Assembly (NCBI GenBank): GCA_950295325.1
Contig: OX485805.1
Location: 2,358,501 to 2,418,500 of the forward strand
Reading direction: 5' to 3'
DNA from: Polytrichum commune
Taxonomy: Eukaryota; Streptophyta; Polytrichopsida; Polytrichales; Polytrichaceae
Length of the DNA: 60,000 bases
Shown here one piece after another: positions 1 to 13,114 of the stretch (position 1 is its first letter; each line of letters begins with the position of its first letter). The notes under the pieces are model-generated. The model made no database searches, was not told where the DNA came from, and was given only the letters and a program-made list of their open reading frames with translations. A program made the position numbers and the translations under genes.

Positions 1-3000
1 ACATGCTGTACCATCGCCTATTTCTAACATCATTCCCAAGACTGAAGCATCTTGAAACGTCCAAACATCGATTTATGTATGGAAATAAGGATACACCAAA
101 GACAGCAGGTAGAGATGGTGTAATTGGTAACACAAAATCCCAGACTGTTATGCTGAATTGAACTCTGACACAGGTTGATGCTTCGCATTCCTCATCAATC
201 TCCATTTTTTTAATCTCACCACAGCTGGCAGCAAGAAGTGGTGACTGAAGGACCTGGTGCAATCCCTCACAAATGGCATGAAGTGCTTCTGTCTGCAGAC
301 ACTCAGGTACCAACACAAGTGCCAAATGTTATGGCTGCAAATATATGATTAGTTTAGGATGTTGTGGATCTCTTAAAAGGATGACGACACATAATTAGAG
401 AACACACCTGCTTTAAGAGACATATTTTGTCATCTGATCTGACAATCAACTTTTATGCTTGCCCACAATGGGTCTAACGCTGAAGTGTCAGCATATCTAG
501 TTGGAATCTTTGTGAGATGGTAAACAGCGAAGTATCAAAGTCTTGATGCTCAAACTTTGTGAAATAGGATATAACTTGAGCTCTAAAAACCTCACGTATG
601 CCTAATATAACATACAGAACCTTTCTACCAACTGCCAGAACATTCCAAAAAAGACAAACAGAAACTCTGATTACCATCAGCAAGTGGGTCTTGGAAAGAA
701 TTACAAGAACCTGTCACCATAATTAACTCAACCATACAAACTAATCAACCACACAGTGTTGAGGTCCTTGCGTACACATTATTAAACACAATTTCACCCC
801 GTATGGACCCAACCAGCTCAAACAAAACCAGAAAAAAGAGCCCAACGGTGGGGCATCCTGTCACTAACCTTATCAAGGCACATGCAGCCATCCCTCACCG
901 TTGGGTTCTTCTAGAAGACCTCATAATAAACAGCTTTTTTCATGTCAGTGCCAAAGAATGGAAATGCCCACCAACTCTTGGGTGGATTTGTCTCCGACAC
1001 CTTCTTCTGCATGTGTAAGAAAGCTCTGCAAACCCCTCTTGATCTCAGCTTTTTCACATCCGAACTTGTCCACAGCAGCACACCTACAATGATAAAAACA
1101 CCTTTGGACATCATTAACCAGACTCTTTAAGTGACCAACACACGAGCATAATAAGGTTGTGGAGAACACAAATTTCACAAAGTACTGAAATGCTCTCCAC
1201 CCATAAAAGTTATCTTCTAACTCAACATGACTTTGGTTGGTCGGGAGTTGGTTGTTTTGCATACAACACCTTCCATGTCCAGTAAATTTTCAGTGCATGC
1301 TTGGAGGTAGTGTGGAGGTTTGAACAAATGAAGAACATTCTATAATGTCTCATGGTGGGTCAAACTCATTGTGGCATGCCAAGAGGTGCTAGAATGAGTT
1401 TGGCTCTCGATGAACCAAAATAGGTTGCCATTCATTCAAATTCAAACACTACCTCCGAACATGCACCAAAAGTGGAAAGAACTTATTGATATTGTATGCA
1501 AAACAACCAAAGGAAAGTTCAATTCTCAATGTCCCATTGAGTTTAAGGATAACTCTATTAACCACTTTAAACCCATGTCATCCACAGCATGTCAAGGTGC
1601 CAAAAGCCTATATCAAATCTTTTGAAAACAAATACGGAATCGTACTCTGTATCGGGTCTCACAGCTGTGATGCAAATCTCTCCAATGTACAACCCAGGCG
1701 CCTGTGTAGCTGGAACATCCACCGAAACCCAGATAGCTGAAGTCTCTCTGCACCATTCAAGTCCAAATGTGAAAACAAACAATCGCAACATCAACACACA
1801 CACACCCAACTCAGTGTGCAAAAACAACAAAATCTTAAATGAAGAGTGAAGCTTTGATTTCTGTTACAATACCAAAAGAATTGACTTTTTCTCCTTTGCA
1901 TGGCATACATACCCAGGGAGCAAACCCATTCTTGAAGATGGCGATTCCATAGGAACCAGAGCGTCAGGGACTCCTAGAATTGGTACCACACGCCGAATGG
2001 TGACCTGCTTCCCTGCTTGCAACCTGCATTCAAATGATGTAATTTTGTTTATTGCAAAAAATAAAATCCAATGCCTCACCTCACTCAACAGACATAACCC
2101 TCTCGAGTTTACTTTTTATGCCTTTCCCTCTTCTTCAACCATATTGTATCATGTTTTCGTTTGCCTTTATTGTTAATTATTTCTTTGTAACTGAATTACC
2201 CTCCCTGATCATCCTATGACGGTTAACCAAGCACCATGATATATGTCGTTTAGTAGAGTTCAGGAGAAATTCTTGTTGCTTGCCTATCACCAGAGCTGGT
2301 ACAAAAATCTGAGCAATGTATCTGGACATGACCCACCATCCCGCCACTAGCCCAAGACACTTTTGGTCGCATAGCAATCTGAGCACTCTCTCTCTCATTT
2401 CTGGCTGCCAACAGAGACACCTGCACCAGACACTCAGCACTTTGTTTCAGTCGTCTATGTGAGGATTCGACTTTAACAAACTCCAAATTCAATCAAACCA
2501 AGCGCCACCATTCTGAAGGCGATGTAAGCTCACACAGACAAAACACTCGGGGATATCTAGTATGCAACAAATCTTCACTCCGAAGAAGATGTAGCCCAAT
2601 GATCAGGCTGCACAATCACACTGCAGAGATTTTTGGAATATGTGGGTGGAGAGCAGAGGATCAAAGAGATTCAAGTTAGGCCATCAAACTTGATGAATTT
2701 GAAGGAGGAGCAACTGCAGCGCCAGTTTCTAGAGGAATTGTAAGCTCATGCCGTAAAATGATGTCTGGTTCAGCACTCAGAAGGTAATTTCCAGAGAATC
2801 AACATGGTCTCCAGCAACGTGAATACGACATGTGGCAAGTTTCTTCCAACAAATAATTATTTTGTGTCGAACAAGACAACACCTTCCTTTACGGACCAAA
2901 CACTTAGCGATGTCTAGTATGCAACAAATTTCTAGTTTGTCAAGTATAGTAGTCAAATGATCAGGCTGCGCAATCGCACTAAAAGAGACTTTGGGGTATG

Positions 3001-3311
3001 TGGGTCGAGAGCAGAGGATCAGACACATTCAAGTCAGAGTATCAAAGTTGATGATTTATATATATTAACGAAACCTGCTCAAGTGGTCGAGGGGGCTCCT
3101 GGTGTCCGATGATGGCGGTGTTGGGCATGCACCAGACATGAAGTAGATCGACAGTGGGGTGGCGAGATACATCAATTTGCGTGGTCAAAATCGTGGTGCT
3201 CATCAGAGTACCATCGTTCCAGCCATACCCAGTTCCACCTCCCCCAACGCCTTCGACCGGCGGCGGGGCTGCGAAATCCCCATTGTTGTGCATTCTTGGC
3301 GCCCACTTCAA
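1..3311 (-). CDS. DUF4091 / GH123-like protein, 5' portion (cut by window edge)
   Basis: Six exons on the minus strand: 3311-3075, 2420-2284, 2023-1913, 1747-1646, 1083-972 and 292 to the edge. All phases join. About 330 residues are visible. Exon 1 starts MKWAPRMHNN; ATG 3311 is the first in the frame, with a second possible Met six codons on. Seen motifs: LLAARNERESAQIAMRPKV (exon 2), PILGVPDALVP (exon 3), WVSVDVPATQAPGLYIGE (exon 4), VWDFVLPITPSLPAVFG (exon 6). These follow the layout of DUF4091/glycoside hydrolase 123-like proteins: an N-terminal beta-sandwich, then the start of the catalytic barrel, whose active-site part lies off the window. Intron 2 needs a GC donor (AG|GCAAGC at 2284/2283). 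Exon 6 stays open to base 1, though a donor near 95-97 is possible. Family assignment is from remembered motifs; plant substrate unknown; no signal peptide is obvious. Confidence 0.72.
2527..3060. repeat. tandem duplication inside intron 1 of the DUF4091 gene
   Basis: About 2527-2702 and 2886-3060 are diverged copies about 358 bp apart. Both contain CTAGTATGCAACAAAT, then AATGATCAGGCTGC and GAGAGCAGAGGATC in the same order. Confidence 0.7.
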
Positions 3312-3357
3312 ACTCTGTCACCACACACGCACGCACACACAAAAGCAAGTAAGCGCC

Positions 3358-3895
3358 AAGAAAATGTCACGTTCCACACAATTTTCCACATCCGATTGCC
3401 AATTCCCAAACGGATGAGCCATTTCCACCATGGTCCAAACGAAATTGATACCACCAAATTGGAACAATGCAATGCAGACAGATTTTGGTATACACCAACA
3501 AACCTGACCCTGATCGGAGCACCAAAGACTGCTCTGCAACTTCGACTTCGACTTCAACTAATCCCCAATAAACCCAAGCAAGTCAGCAATCCTGTTCACT
3601 AACCCAGGAAAAAACACCACCAAAACTGCCGTCTTTTTGTCACAAGAAAATGTCACATGCCACATGCCACATAATGCCCCACATCGATTGCCAATTCCCT
3701 AATGGATGACCCATTCCAAATTACCATGTCCCAAACGAACGCCTCCAATTTCAAACAATGCAACACAGACACACTTTGATGTACACCAACAACCCTGACC
3801 CTGATCGGAGCACCAACAATTGCTTCAACTTGAACCTCAATTAAATGCACACAAACCCAAGAATGTCGGCGATCCTGTCAACTAACCCAAAATTG
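3358..3895. repeat. tandem duplication in the 5' flank of the DUF4091 gene
   Basis: About 3358-3610 and 3646-3895 are imperfect direct copies. Both carry AAAATGTCAC near the start, GATTGCCAATTCCC, and CCTGACCCTGATCGGAGCAC. They lie just upstream of the predicted start codon, so they may sit in the 5' leader or promoter. Confidence 0.75.
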
Positions 3896-4001
3896 GGAAA
3901 ACTGCAAAAATTGCAGTAGTGAAAATCACATGCAATACTACCTCAAGTGACCAGAATCAATCCAACACCCAGCTGCTCCCAAAATCCAGCTTCCCCTTAG
4001 C

Positions 4002-4062
4002 CCTTCCTTTCCTTTCCTTTCCTTTCCTTGCCTTGCCTTGCCTTGCCTTTCCTTTCCTCTAC
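4002..4062. repeat. pyrimidine microsatellite (CCTTT)n/(CCTTG)n
   Basis: Pentanucleotide runs of CCTTT pass into CCTTG and back. The all-pyrimidine tract lies about 700 bp upstream of the DUF4091 start codon. Apparent ORFs through it are low-complexity artefacts. Confidence 0.85.
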
Positions 4063-4260
4063 TTTCAATTCGTTTCAGCACCCAACCTCCTTCCACCGCA
4101 TTGACACAAATGCCATCATCTCAAATTTTACCGAAATTCTCACAAATTCCACACTCAACCTTCGTCCGAGGCTTCGGTGTGACCTCACCCCCTCCTCCTT
4201 CCTCGCCCAATTTGGTCACCCCCACATCAAATTTCGCCACTAAAATGCACCAAGCTGTAG

Positions 4261-4797
4261 GTTCTCAGTTCACGGTCTATTCGCACAATTTTCGACTGTG
4301 CGATTGTTTCAAGGAGCTTCGTTATGAAACGGCAGACGAGTACTGCAGAGAAGAAGCGGAAGGAGAGAGGACAAACAGAAAGGGAGAAGCGCGAGGGCGG
4401 CCCTGCCATGGGGGTGGGGTTGCAGGCCAGGCCCCCGTGTGGGTCCAAAACGATGTGACATGTACCTATTGTGAACATACTGACATTCACAATATACGTC
4501 AGATGTACATCAAGGTGGGTCCAGCGAATCAAAAATCCAGATTTCCTTGAAGATATTGTGGTATATTATTTAAAACATGGGTACATGCTGGAGGTGGCCC
4601 AAGTCAGGCCCTGGGTTGCTGGCCAGGGCCCCGAGTGGGTCCGAGCGGATCTTATATCTACACAAAGTGAAGAAACTCAAAGACTTAATGTCAACAATGG
4701 GTACATCTTAGCGTGGGTCCATGCGAATCTAACTTCCAGACCCACCATAGATATTTTCGGCATATTATTTCAGTTATGGGTACATGTTAAGGCCTAA
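4261..4797. other. gene-free stretch with diverged short repeats
   Basis: No supported gene. It holds loosely repeated phrases around GTGGGTCC and GCCAGG(C/G)CCC, seen again near 5180-5260 and 5860-5900, probably remnants of an old mobile element. Confidence 0.4.
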
Positions 4798-5178
4798 GGG
4801 TGAGTTTCCATGTAGGCTGCTCGCCCACTAGATTTTGGATAATAGTGGGTTGGAGTTGTTTGCATGTAGATAAGCACAAGTTGCCCACCAACCACATTAT
4901 GGTGGCCCACTAGAATGTGGAGGGTTTTTGACACCTAGCACTAGACTTCCATCCTAGGACCAAAGCACTTTTTAATCTACAAGTGTCAGTCATTAAAGGA
5001 TTGGGAGACTAGTCTTAGGAGGAGGAGGTTAGTAGGTGGGCCTAGATTTGAGAAGATGAGAGTAAGTTCATTGGCACTTACAAACCCTACCCCCATCATT
5101 TTTCATCTACATTTGGGCGGGCTTATCCTCATTCCCACTAGGATTTGGTGGGCAAATAGCCTACAAGGAATCTTACCC
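4798..5178. mobile_element. MITE-like inverted-repeat element
   Basis: The left end GGGTGAGTTTCCATGTAGGC and the reverse complement of the right end GGGTAAGATTCCTTGTAGGC match with few changes, and similarity continues into GCCCAC. Length 381 bp with no coding capacity. Flanking triplets TAA and AAA could be a decayed 3-bp target duplication. The GGG(T/C) terminus resembles the Harbinger-like elements elsewhere in the window. Confidence 0.65.
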
Positions 5179-6149
5179 AAAAGTCAAGCCCGGGTTGTAG
5201 ACCATACTTCCATGTGGTCCAGGTGGATGTGACATATACATGTAGTGAACATAGGAAAAAGGCCAATGTGTGTCATTAGTACAGGTTGTGGTGGCACAAG
5301 GACCCCTATGTGATTGAAAATGTGCATAATTTGAAGATGTCTACAATCATTCTTGTACCGACCGCGTACATTTCGGTCATGACCCCAACTCAAGCCACGT
5401 TTTGGGGCAGGCCACCAAGGGGGGTCCAAGGGGTAAACAAAATGAGAAGCCAAACTTGCAATAATGGCACACAATGTGTATGTTCGATAAATTCCATCTA
5501 ACGTTCAACTTCAAAATCCAAAATGTCACGTGACATTCTCAAGAACAAAAATGAATGTCAATCGACTTCTACATTTCCTCCTAAACTGTCACCTCAATGC
5601 CATATGCCTAGTAGTCCGTGTCAATTGACGTGTGGTTTTAAAAAATCAAAATAAAAACTCACACTACATGTCAAATTCTACTAAATGTGTGTCAATTGAC
5701 GTGCATTTATTTTATTTTTGTGCAAGGTTTTGGCATGCCAAATGTGAAGAACTTGCAACAAAAACTTTCCAAAATCCACACCGGTGGTACAGTTTGCACG
5801 CGGTCATTAATGTACTCATATCGTAGATGTCTGCCATCATGAGCGTAAGGGTTGGGCACATGTTGGTGGTGGGCCCGGTCAGGCCCTTGTGTGGGTCGGA
5901 CGTTACTACCTTGACTCTCTCATTGGCGGTGGGGCGGCAGGGGTGGGGCCCACCTCTAGTTTTGAGAAAGCCCCGAGTTCCCAACATGGGCCAAGGGGAC
6001 TTATTCCAACTTTGTGGGGTTTTGAGGACCCACATTTTCAAAGAGACTATTCACTTAATAATAGCATCTTATCATAAGCTCACCTATAACCTTTTGGTTT
6101 GGGTCCCAATAGTAGACCCACCTCAACAACATCCCATACATATTTAGAG

Positions 6150-6520
6150 ACTCTAAAGGTATATGCATGTGTTATTTGGTCCCCTTTTCTTGCTCTCCAT
6201 CTTCTATCGATCAAATTTCGCATCTTCAAACGTGTGTTTCATTAGCGAATCTATGATGAAACATCAACAACGAAACCACACTGCCATGCTTCAATTATGA
6301 TTATCGAAAGTGCATGTGTTGTTGATTGCTCAAGGGGAGTACGAAACCGATTGGACAGGTTCACGTAGATTCAATCGCTATTGAATGTGCAGTAGTTAAT
6401 CCAATTTCAAGACATAGTCTGATCTCTTTTAAGCATGTGTTTTATGGTGTTTGTTCTTTGGTTGCTCACTTAACCCCACACACCAATCAATATATAGGTA
6501 TCCTATTGAGAAAAGCGACC
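6150..6520 (+). repeat. dispersed repeat family R1, diverged copy
   Basis: Shares ordered phrases with copies near 27600, 31490 and 46720: CTATCGA, ATTATCGAAAGTGCATGT, GTTTGTTCTTTG and CACCAATCAA(T)ATA. No coding capacity. Confidence 0.5.
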
Positions 6521-9500
6521 AAAATAACACCCACATGCCTTCTACACATGCCACGTCAATGGAAGTATCATTACGTATAGTATGGTCAAAACCAATAGAA
6601 TACAAAACCCATCCATTCCATCCAAATTGATCTCCTACTTGTTTCTCGTATCCTAGGGTGGGCACGTCCGTCTAAATATAGCCGTTTGGGGGGCTTTTTA
6701 GGGAGCCTTGACTATGGGAAACACGCCCACCCAAGTTGCGGTGTGTCAAGCTACACCAAGTGTAGACTAGGGCAAGAGAAAGTGTATGGATTTGCGGATC
6801 ATGGTAAGTGAATGTTTTAAAAAAAATTTATTGTGACTCATTTTCATGGCCACCGTCTCCGCCGTCAATTGTCTTGAGTCAATTGTGGGGCTGCAACTTG
6901 GGCATGGTATTGGTCGACTACAACATGTAGACTAAGGTCTCACAATTGTCATGTGGGACATACTCTACCTAAATGAAACAAGATGTGTGCTCATAGATAG
7001 GAACAAACTCGGTGAATCGCTTTGAATCTAGAAAATACAACTATTGGGTCTTCATATAGAGACCATGATAGTTTATTGGCTTTGTCTGTAGGACAGAGAC
7101 TATGCATCAACTTCTTCGTTTCAAGAGCAAATTTCCTAACCACTTTGCGTTCACATTTGGGCATTACTTGTTCTTGTTCTTTTTGGTCCACTTTATTTAA
7201 TGTGGATGTTAACTATAGTTTATATATATATGTGTGATTGCTCCCTAAACTGTATTGAAAGAAATCTAGTTAACTATAGTTATTTCGGCAGTTCTTGATT
7301 ATTTATTTTAGAAATTTTGGGTGATAAATGAGTAGCTTCAATCCTTGCTTGCATTTGAGAAGAAGGTGCACAAATTCCAAGAAAGGTTTGGTATAGTAAA
7401 TAGCCATAGAATGGCATGAGCAAAGTGGACAACTACAATTATAGTCTTTCATAGTAAAGGACAGAGCCTCACGGTTCTACCGTTTTCTTGTTTTATTTGA
7501 TCGATCAATCGGAACACAATATTGGGAGATTATTATTTGTGTTGGTTTATGTTATTTTGTGGGTTAAGAGGGAGATGTAAAGTATCATCTTTCTTAAAAA
7601 GCTTGACTGCACCTAAAATTTGTGTACAATATAGGTGACTGGAATATGTTATTAGCAATCTTTATTAACCAATAAGGGAGTGTAAACGTATATTGTACCA
7701 AATGTTTGAGTTCAAAATTTTCATGGATTTCCCTAGTTTTAGTTGAGTAAAGTTGGTGGATTAAAATTCTATAAGTCAACCAAACTCTAGACCAGTGTTA
7801 ATCCAACATCCCCAAATTGTGGACACCTATGTTTGAGTGGTGTGTGGTTAGTGTGGATCTAAGAACGGACATCAAAAGGCATTCGTTGAAAAGAAATTGT
7901 GCTTCAAATATGATAACTATTCTAGGATTAATACATTGTTTATGGTATTTAATGCCATTTACTATTTGGAATTATGTAATGCTATAAGTTGTTACTAAAT
8001 ATTTCACTTTATACTAAAAATTACTTAATAAAGATTTTTTGGGATGATACGTCATAAGTGACGTTACTTGGTAAAAACTAACATTCTTAGCAAAAACAAT
8101 TATAGCACGTAGTAATTACGAATAGTAATTGATGCTAAATATCATAAATAATGTAGTCAATATAATTGACTATAATATAGCATCATAGCATTTAATTAAC
8201 CCAAGAATCTTCACTTTGATAATGAATAACTATCCATGTCATCTCCAAAAAAAATTGAGGATGATGATTGTATATACAAATTGGGTTGCTAAACACTAAT
8301 TGTGTGTTGTATATCTTACAAGAAGTGGGTACAGAGAGAAAAATGGTCCATTTAATTTGTTCTAGGAATCACCACTATGTCCATGAACATTTTTTTACAA
8401 ATCAAGGGAGGGATGGGATAATTGATTATGCATTGAGTGTGGACCAATGTTGGACCAATATACATGTGAATGCATCTTATTGATAATCAACATCAATTAA
8501 TGACGTCAAAGAATTTACCTAGGGGGTATCAAACTGCAATAAGTATCAACCAAATATTGATATTTGATGGGTATTGATAAGGTCAAAGAGTCTTTGTATA
8601 CCCGAGCTAATGTGTGGGTCAACACCATATTAAACTATGTTGATGCAAGGGTGACTTCACCTAGGCATGAAGGTTGTTGCATGGTATACAAACCAAAATG
8701 ATATCGAAAACAAAATATCCTCAAATACACATACCCTACTCAATTACGGTATCAAAAAAAATGTGGAACCCTCATAATAGATATACCCAATTCCATGTCG
8801 CTAAGGCGTTGTGAATGGAGAGTGTGTGGTCATGAGCAAAACACATCCAAGCCATTCATTCACAGAGCCCCATCCTACAGTCTACGAAACTGCTCGAGCA
8901 ATTTTCAGAAGAAGAAAAAACTTCCAACAAATGAAATTTTGGCAGATGAAAAATCAATGTTTGCGAGATGAAGGGGTTAAATTTTCATCCCATCGTATGA
9001 GAGCATTTATGTGGGATTTTGAAGGTTCCCATAGGGTTCCCTATAGAACCGGTTAATTTCAATTCATTTCAAGGTTGGTCATCAAAAGGGGCTTGGAGTT
9101 GATGGCTAGTACTGTTGGTTCTATCTTTCAAAAGGAAGAGGTAGGAGTCCGAACGCCCTTATTGGCATCATCTCCAGTGCAAGTCCTATTAATGAAGGAC
9201 TTAGTATGAAAATTTTTGTCCAAGATTCATGAGTGGATGGAGGTGGAGACTTCATCCAACGTGAAGTTTTCCAAGCTCTACATCAGCGGAAGAACAACCA
9301 AAAGTTGGGATAGCATAGGAACCTTTACATCTATCAGATCGCAATCGACGGCCGAGATCTTCCTAGCCCTTGACCACACAACGCCTCACTGACATAGTAC
9401 CCAATAGGTATAAAAAAAAAGGACCATACCTATGTGGCCCCTTAGTTTACCCCATTGATAAAATGACATTGATCTTAAAGAGTGTACAATATACCCATGG

Positions 9501-9583
9501 CCCACACGCACCAAGCTTTGGTTTTGCTTTGTCAGCAATCGGTTAGTTATACTTTCATGCTTTGAGGTGGTACACCATTTCTT
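6521..9583. other. gene-free, AT-rich repeat-bearing stretch
   Basis: No supported gene. Around 7935-8165 a degenerate inverted-repeat element related to the GGTATTTAGTGTCAC family is suggested by TTTATGGTATTTAATGCCA near one end and GATGCTAAATATCATAAAT near the other. The ORF at 8811-9056 has no recognisable domain or splice context. Confidence 0.4.
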
Positions 9584-9793
9584 GGTATTTAGTGTCACTT
9601 TCTATTTATAATTTCTGCAAGGCTATAACTTCTCAATATTAATTTCATTGTTACCAACAAAGATTACAAAAGGTTGTATGAACAACATGCAACATAAATA
9701 ACTTTACTTGGTAAAAATTTACAGTCTTAGCAAAAAAAAGAAAAAAAAGTTATAGCATTGCGTATCTCCTAGTAGTAAGTGACACTAAATACC
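9584..9793. mobile_element. 210-bp MITE with perfect 17-bp TIRs
   Basis: Ends at 9584-9600 and 9777-9793 are perfect inverted repeats of GGTATTTAGTGTCACTT. The interior is AT-rich and non-coding. Related ends occur at 42210/42722, 47237/47740 and near 45105. Confidence 0.8.
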
Positions 9794-11291
9794 ATAAGAG
9801 GTGTATTACTACCTAGTAGTAATAGTAGATCCGAGAGCAATTAACCCCTCATAGCATAAACATTGGGATTGGATTCATTCCCTCGGCTAGAGTTCCATGG
9901 TGTTTACGTAAACTCATCCATTGGAAATGTATAACTACAACGACCACTTCTTACATGAATATTCTTTCTTTGTTTTAAACAGTAGAACTTCATACTTGAT
10001 GTCAGAATCTTCAAATTAGACTACCGAGTATGTTATAATTTGGAATAAATTAGCCCTCAATCCATGATGGATGAACTTACATAGACACCATGAAGCTCCA
10101 ATCAATTTGTTGTGTGTCCAACGTAACCACAACATCATGTCCTAGTTTACACCAGTTTGCAATATACACTACTTCATCCTATGCTTGGCACTCTGACCCT
10201 ATAGTAATCTCCCGCTTAAGTTACACACTTTGAACCAGATCCATTGGTGCGCACTTAGTTGGTAGGTGCGTACTTTACTCATATCGCCAGTGTTCCAGAT
10301 TGAGGTCTTCAATGTCCTTCAAACGCAATTTGGCCTCTCAAAAATATATCTCTCTCAAAACATCCTTTCAAAACGCAACCCCAAATTGAAAATAAAGACT
10401 TCACTTGAAGGCTTTGAAGCTCTGCACAACATTATCCTCAACATCTACGACCAAATGCTTTGCTCCTATGTTCAAATGGAAGTTGGATAAATGTATGATG
10501 AACTACGACGATCATTTGAGACGTTTCAGCAAAACGTTAACAAAGTCACATTGAATGTCAAGGGTAAAAAAGTTCATGCACTCGCAGCAAATGACTCTAC
10601 ATGACATGTTCAAACAATAAAGTATGAACCCTGGTTTTATCCAAAAAAAAATGCACTTAAGCGGGATGTGTACTTAAATGGGTGTGTACTTAAGCAAGAG
10701 ATTACTGTACTTACTAACATATATATACAGCCAATAACTGTCCACATAATCCAAGGATTTATGCATCTAGCCAATAGCCAGAGAAATGATGAACATGTAT
10801 GGGCAAAATGTGTCACTTTGGATGGTGCCTTTATTGATTTGGATGGGTAATGTCATTCCAAAGTGATTGTGGTTGAGTTTGTGAATATGTTGCCTACGAG
10901 CTCTACAACATCCTAAGGGTAGCCCATGCCTTCCATAGTGGCTAGCTTTGGGTTCAACACATGCTAATAAAATAAATACTCAAGCTATAAAATGTTCCCA
11001 ATATTTTCACTTTCAACTTACTTGAGTGGCATGAATCATTGGCTAGTCACCTCCAACATACATCATAGAGGGCATTGTATTCAATCTTTACAAATGCCAT
11101 AATGCAATTTCCACCCGTGATTTGAGTCCGGGGTCTCATACAATGTAGCAATGACATGTTGCAATATTTGAGGAGAAAATCTTTATTTCTAGTCAGAGTA
11201 CACTTATCTCTACAATGTTCAAATTGGTGAGGGGGTTCAATGGGACATCACATTTAGTCCAACACATTAGACAAGTAACCCAATGGTTAGC
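9794..11291. other. gene-free stretch
   Basis: I see no supported gene or clear element. The ORF at 10266-10490 has no recognisable domain and no retroelement signature. Confidence 0.35.
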
Positions 11292-11729
11292 CTAGGAAGA
11301 CAATAATCTAATAGCATCTCTATGGCTGCCACCGCATCTCCTTGCAAAAAATATTTTAGAGGGAGCACATGCATAATGATCACCACTACATCTCACCACA
11401 TCTCCTACATATGTCAACAAAGATTTGAAGGAACCAGAATGAAGAGAGGACTCTATTTTTGTATAGCTATATAGTGGGTCCTCTACCCCAATCAAACCAC
11501 TAATAATTCTAGAAAGTCTTACCTCAAAGATTACATAGTTCATATGCGCAAAATAGTCTAACACATTTTTGGGACTATACAACCATAATTTTTTATTTGG
11601 CTCGGCATAACATATATATTTTCTTCGAATTTTGACACGTGTTGGTATCTCATTGATTCTTATTAAGAAAATCCCACATGGATATTCCATTCCAACATCA
11701 TAAATGGTGAACCAAAGAGCATGATACAA
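11292..11729 (-). pseudogene. decayed Ty1/copia-like polyprotein fragment
   Basis: An open frame of 145 codons includes KIRRKYICYAEPNKKLWLYS and, a little later, NYVIFE. This resembles the conserved block after the copia integrase core, where a K...KCIFVGY motif is followed by LYxP and (D/N)VIFxE. The rest of integrase and the reverse transcriptase are absent, and no LTRs were found. Most likely an old retrotransposon remnant. Assignment rests on this one motif block. Confidence 0.5.
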
Positions 11730-12096
11730 TATTACATATATAATTAAATGGTATTTCTATCTAATGTATTGTTACAAAATCACACATATCATTTTGATAA
11801 TGTGATGCTATACACCAAGAATGCCATAAAATATCCCACGTACATAATCTTAAATCCTAAATAAAAGAAAACTCAATGACCACCGGCAAGCACCCATCAT
11901 ACGCCCACCATAACATCGCAATTTCATGTAAGTAAGCTTGACTCGAGCAAAAGCAGTTTTGGCAGCTTTGTTAGATTTTGAGTGAGTGATTTTTAGAAAG
12001 ATGGACTTGAATTGGAGCAATATCCAAGAGACAAGACCTTCTTTGTAGATGGATTTAATTAGGCACGATTCCATATTTGACAATGCTCTGACCTTA

Positions 12097-13114
12097 GGGC
12101 GAGGTTCCATGTACTAGTTCTGGTCCATTTTTTGAGAAATAAATGGGTGGGCGGGTGGGAAAAGGGTGGTTCCATGTGCCCATCTGCCCTCACCCAAGGA
12201 CCAGTACCCCCCATGGATGGGTGTCCCACAGTGTACATTGTGCAAGGACCGGTGCCAAAGGACCGGTGGTCCTAACGGTCAAAAGAAGGACATGTGCTGG
12301 TTAGAGAGCTCTAGTGACCGGGTTAGCCGGTCACCTTGGGTACTTAAGGCCATATTGTCAAGGAGGAGGCTTATAGGCCTTTCCTAAAATGCCGCCCTCT
12401 GAGGCGGCCACGTCACTTTCTAGGGTTAGGGTTAGTTCTTCAAGTCCTTTCTTTTTGGGGTTCTTCTAGGGCTCCTTGCTCTTGCATCATGCACTCTTTG
12501 TACACCCAAAGCCTAGTTGTGAGAAGAAATGAAAAGGAAAGAAGAGATAGAAAATGATTGTATGTTATATCGTTGGAGTTCTCATCATGAACACATGGGA
12601 ATGTGTATCTCATGATGTTTTCAAGAACTTCGATCTTAATAACAAAAAATACATACAAAAAATGCAATGTGATAGTAAGTGTTTGATTTAATAAATAAAA
12701 ATAAAAGACTATTCAAATGTATAAGAAAATCACTTATAAATAATGTATTACCATGATTTCAACTGAAAGTAAAATATAAAAATATTTATATATTCCCATA
12801 GATGACATCCGTACCAACCTATGGACACCAAGAGCACATAATTTCAAATCCATTGAATAAATGTACAGGAATTCTTGTACAAGTCGTATATCAAAAGTTA
12901 AATGATGATGACCCTCATTACCAGTCACCTTCACTAAGTGTAACATCTTATTATTCACCAAATTTGGTAAGAAAGTAAGAAATTGAAATAAACCAACACC
13001 CCACATAGAAATACCCCTCCATTAAATGAGTGACATCGCCCATTCTTTTGAATGATGTCACCCGTTTCTCACCCACTTAAAAAATGAACCAGCACCGACA
13101 CATGGAACTTGGCC
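12097..13114. mobile_element. about 1-kb TIR element, non-autonomous
   Basis: The left end GGGCGAGGTTCCATGTACTA and reverse-complemented right end GGCCAAGTTCCATGTGTCGG are similar. Beyond them both ends carry CTGGT(C/T)CATTTTTT and a GGGTGGG/GTGGGTG tract. TTA precedes the left end; a matching right duplication is not clear. No transposase frame is seen. A GGGTTAGGGTTAG run near 12422 is internal and too short to be a telomeric tract. Confidence 0.5.

Noticed and set aside
4038-4550. 170-codon plus-strand ORF
   Set aside because: The first third is a pyrimidine microsatellite giving Leu/Pro/Phe/Ser runs and the rest matches no domain.
12420-12440. Telomere-like GGGTTAGGGTTAG
   Set aside because: Only about two repeats inside a TIR element; far too short for an interstitial telomere tract.
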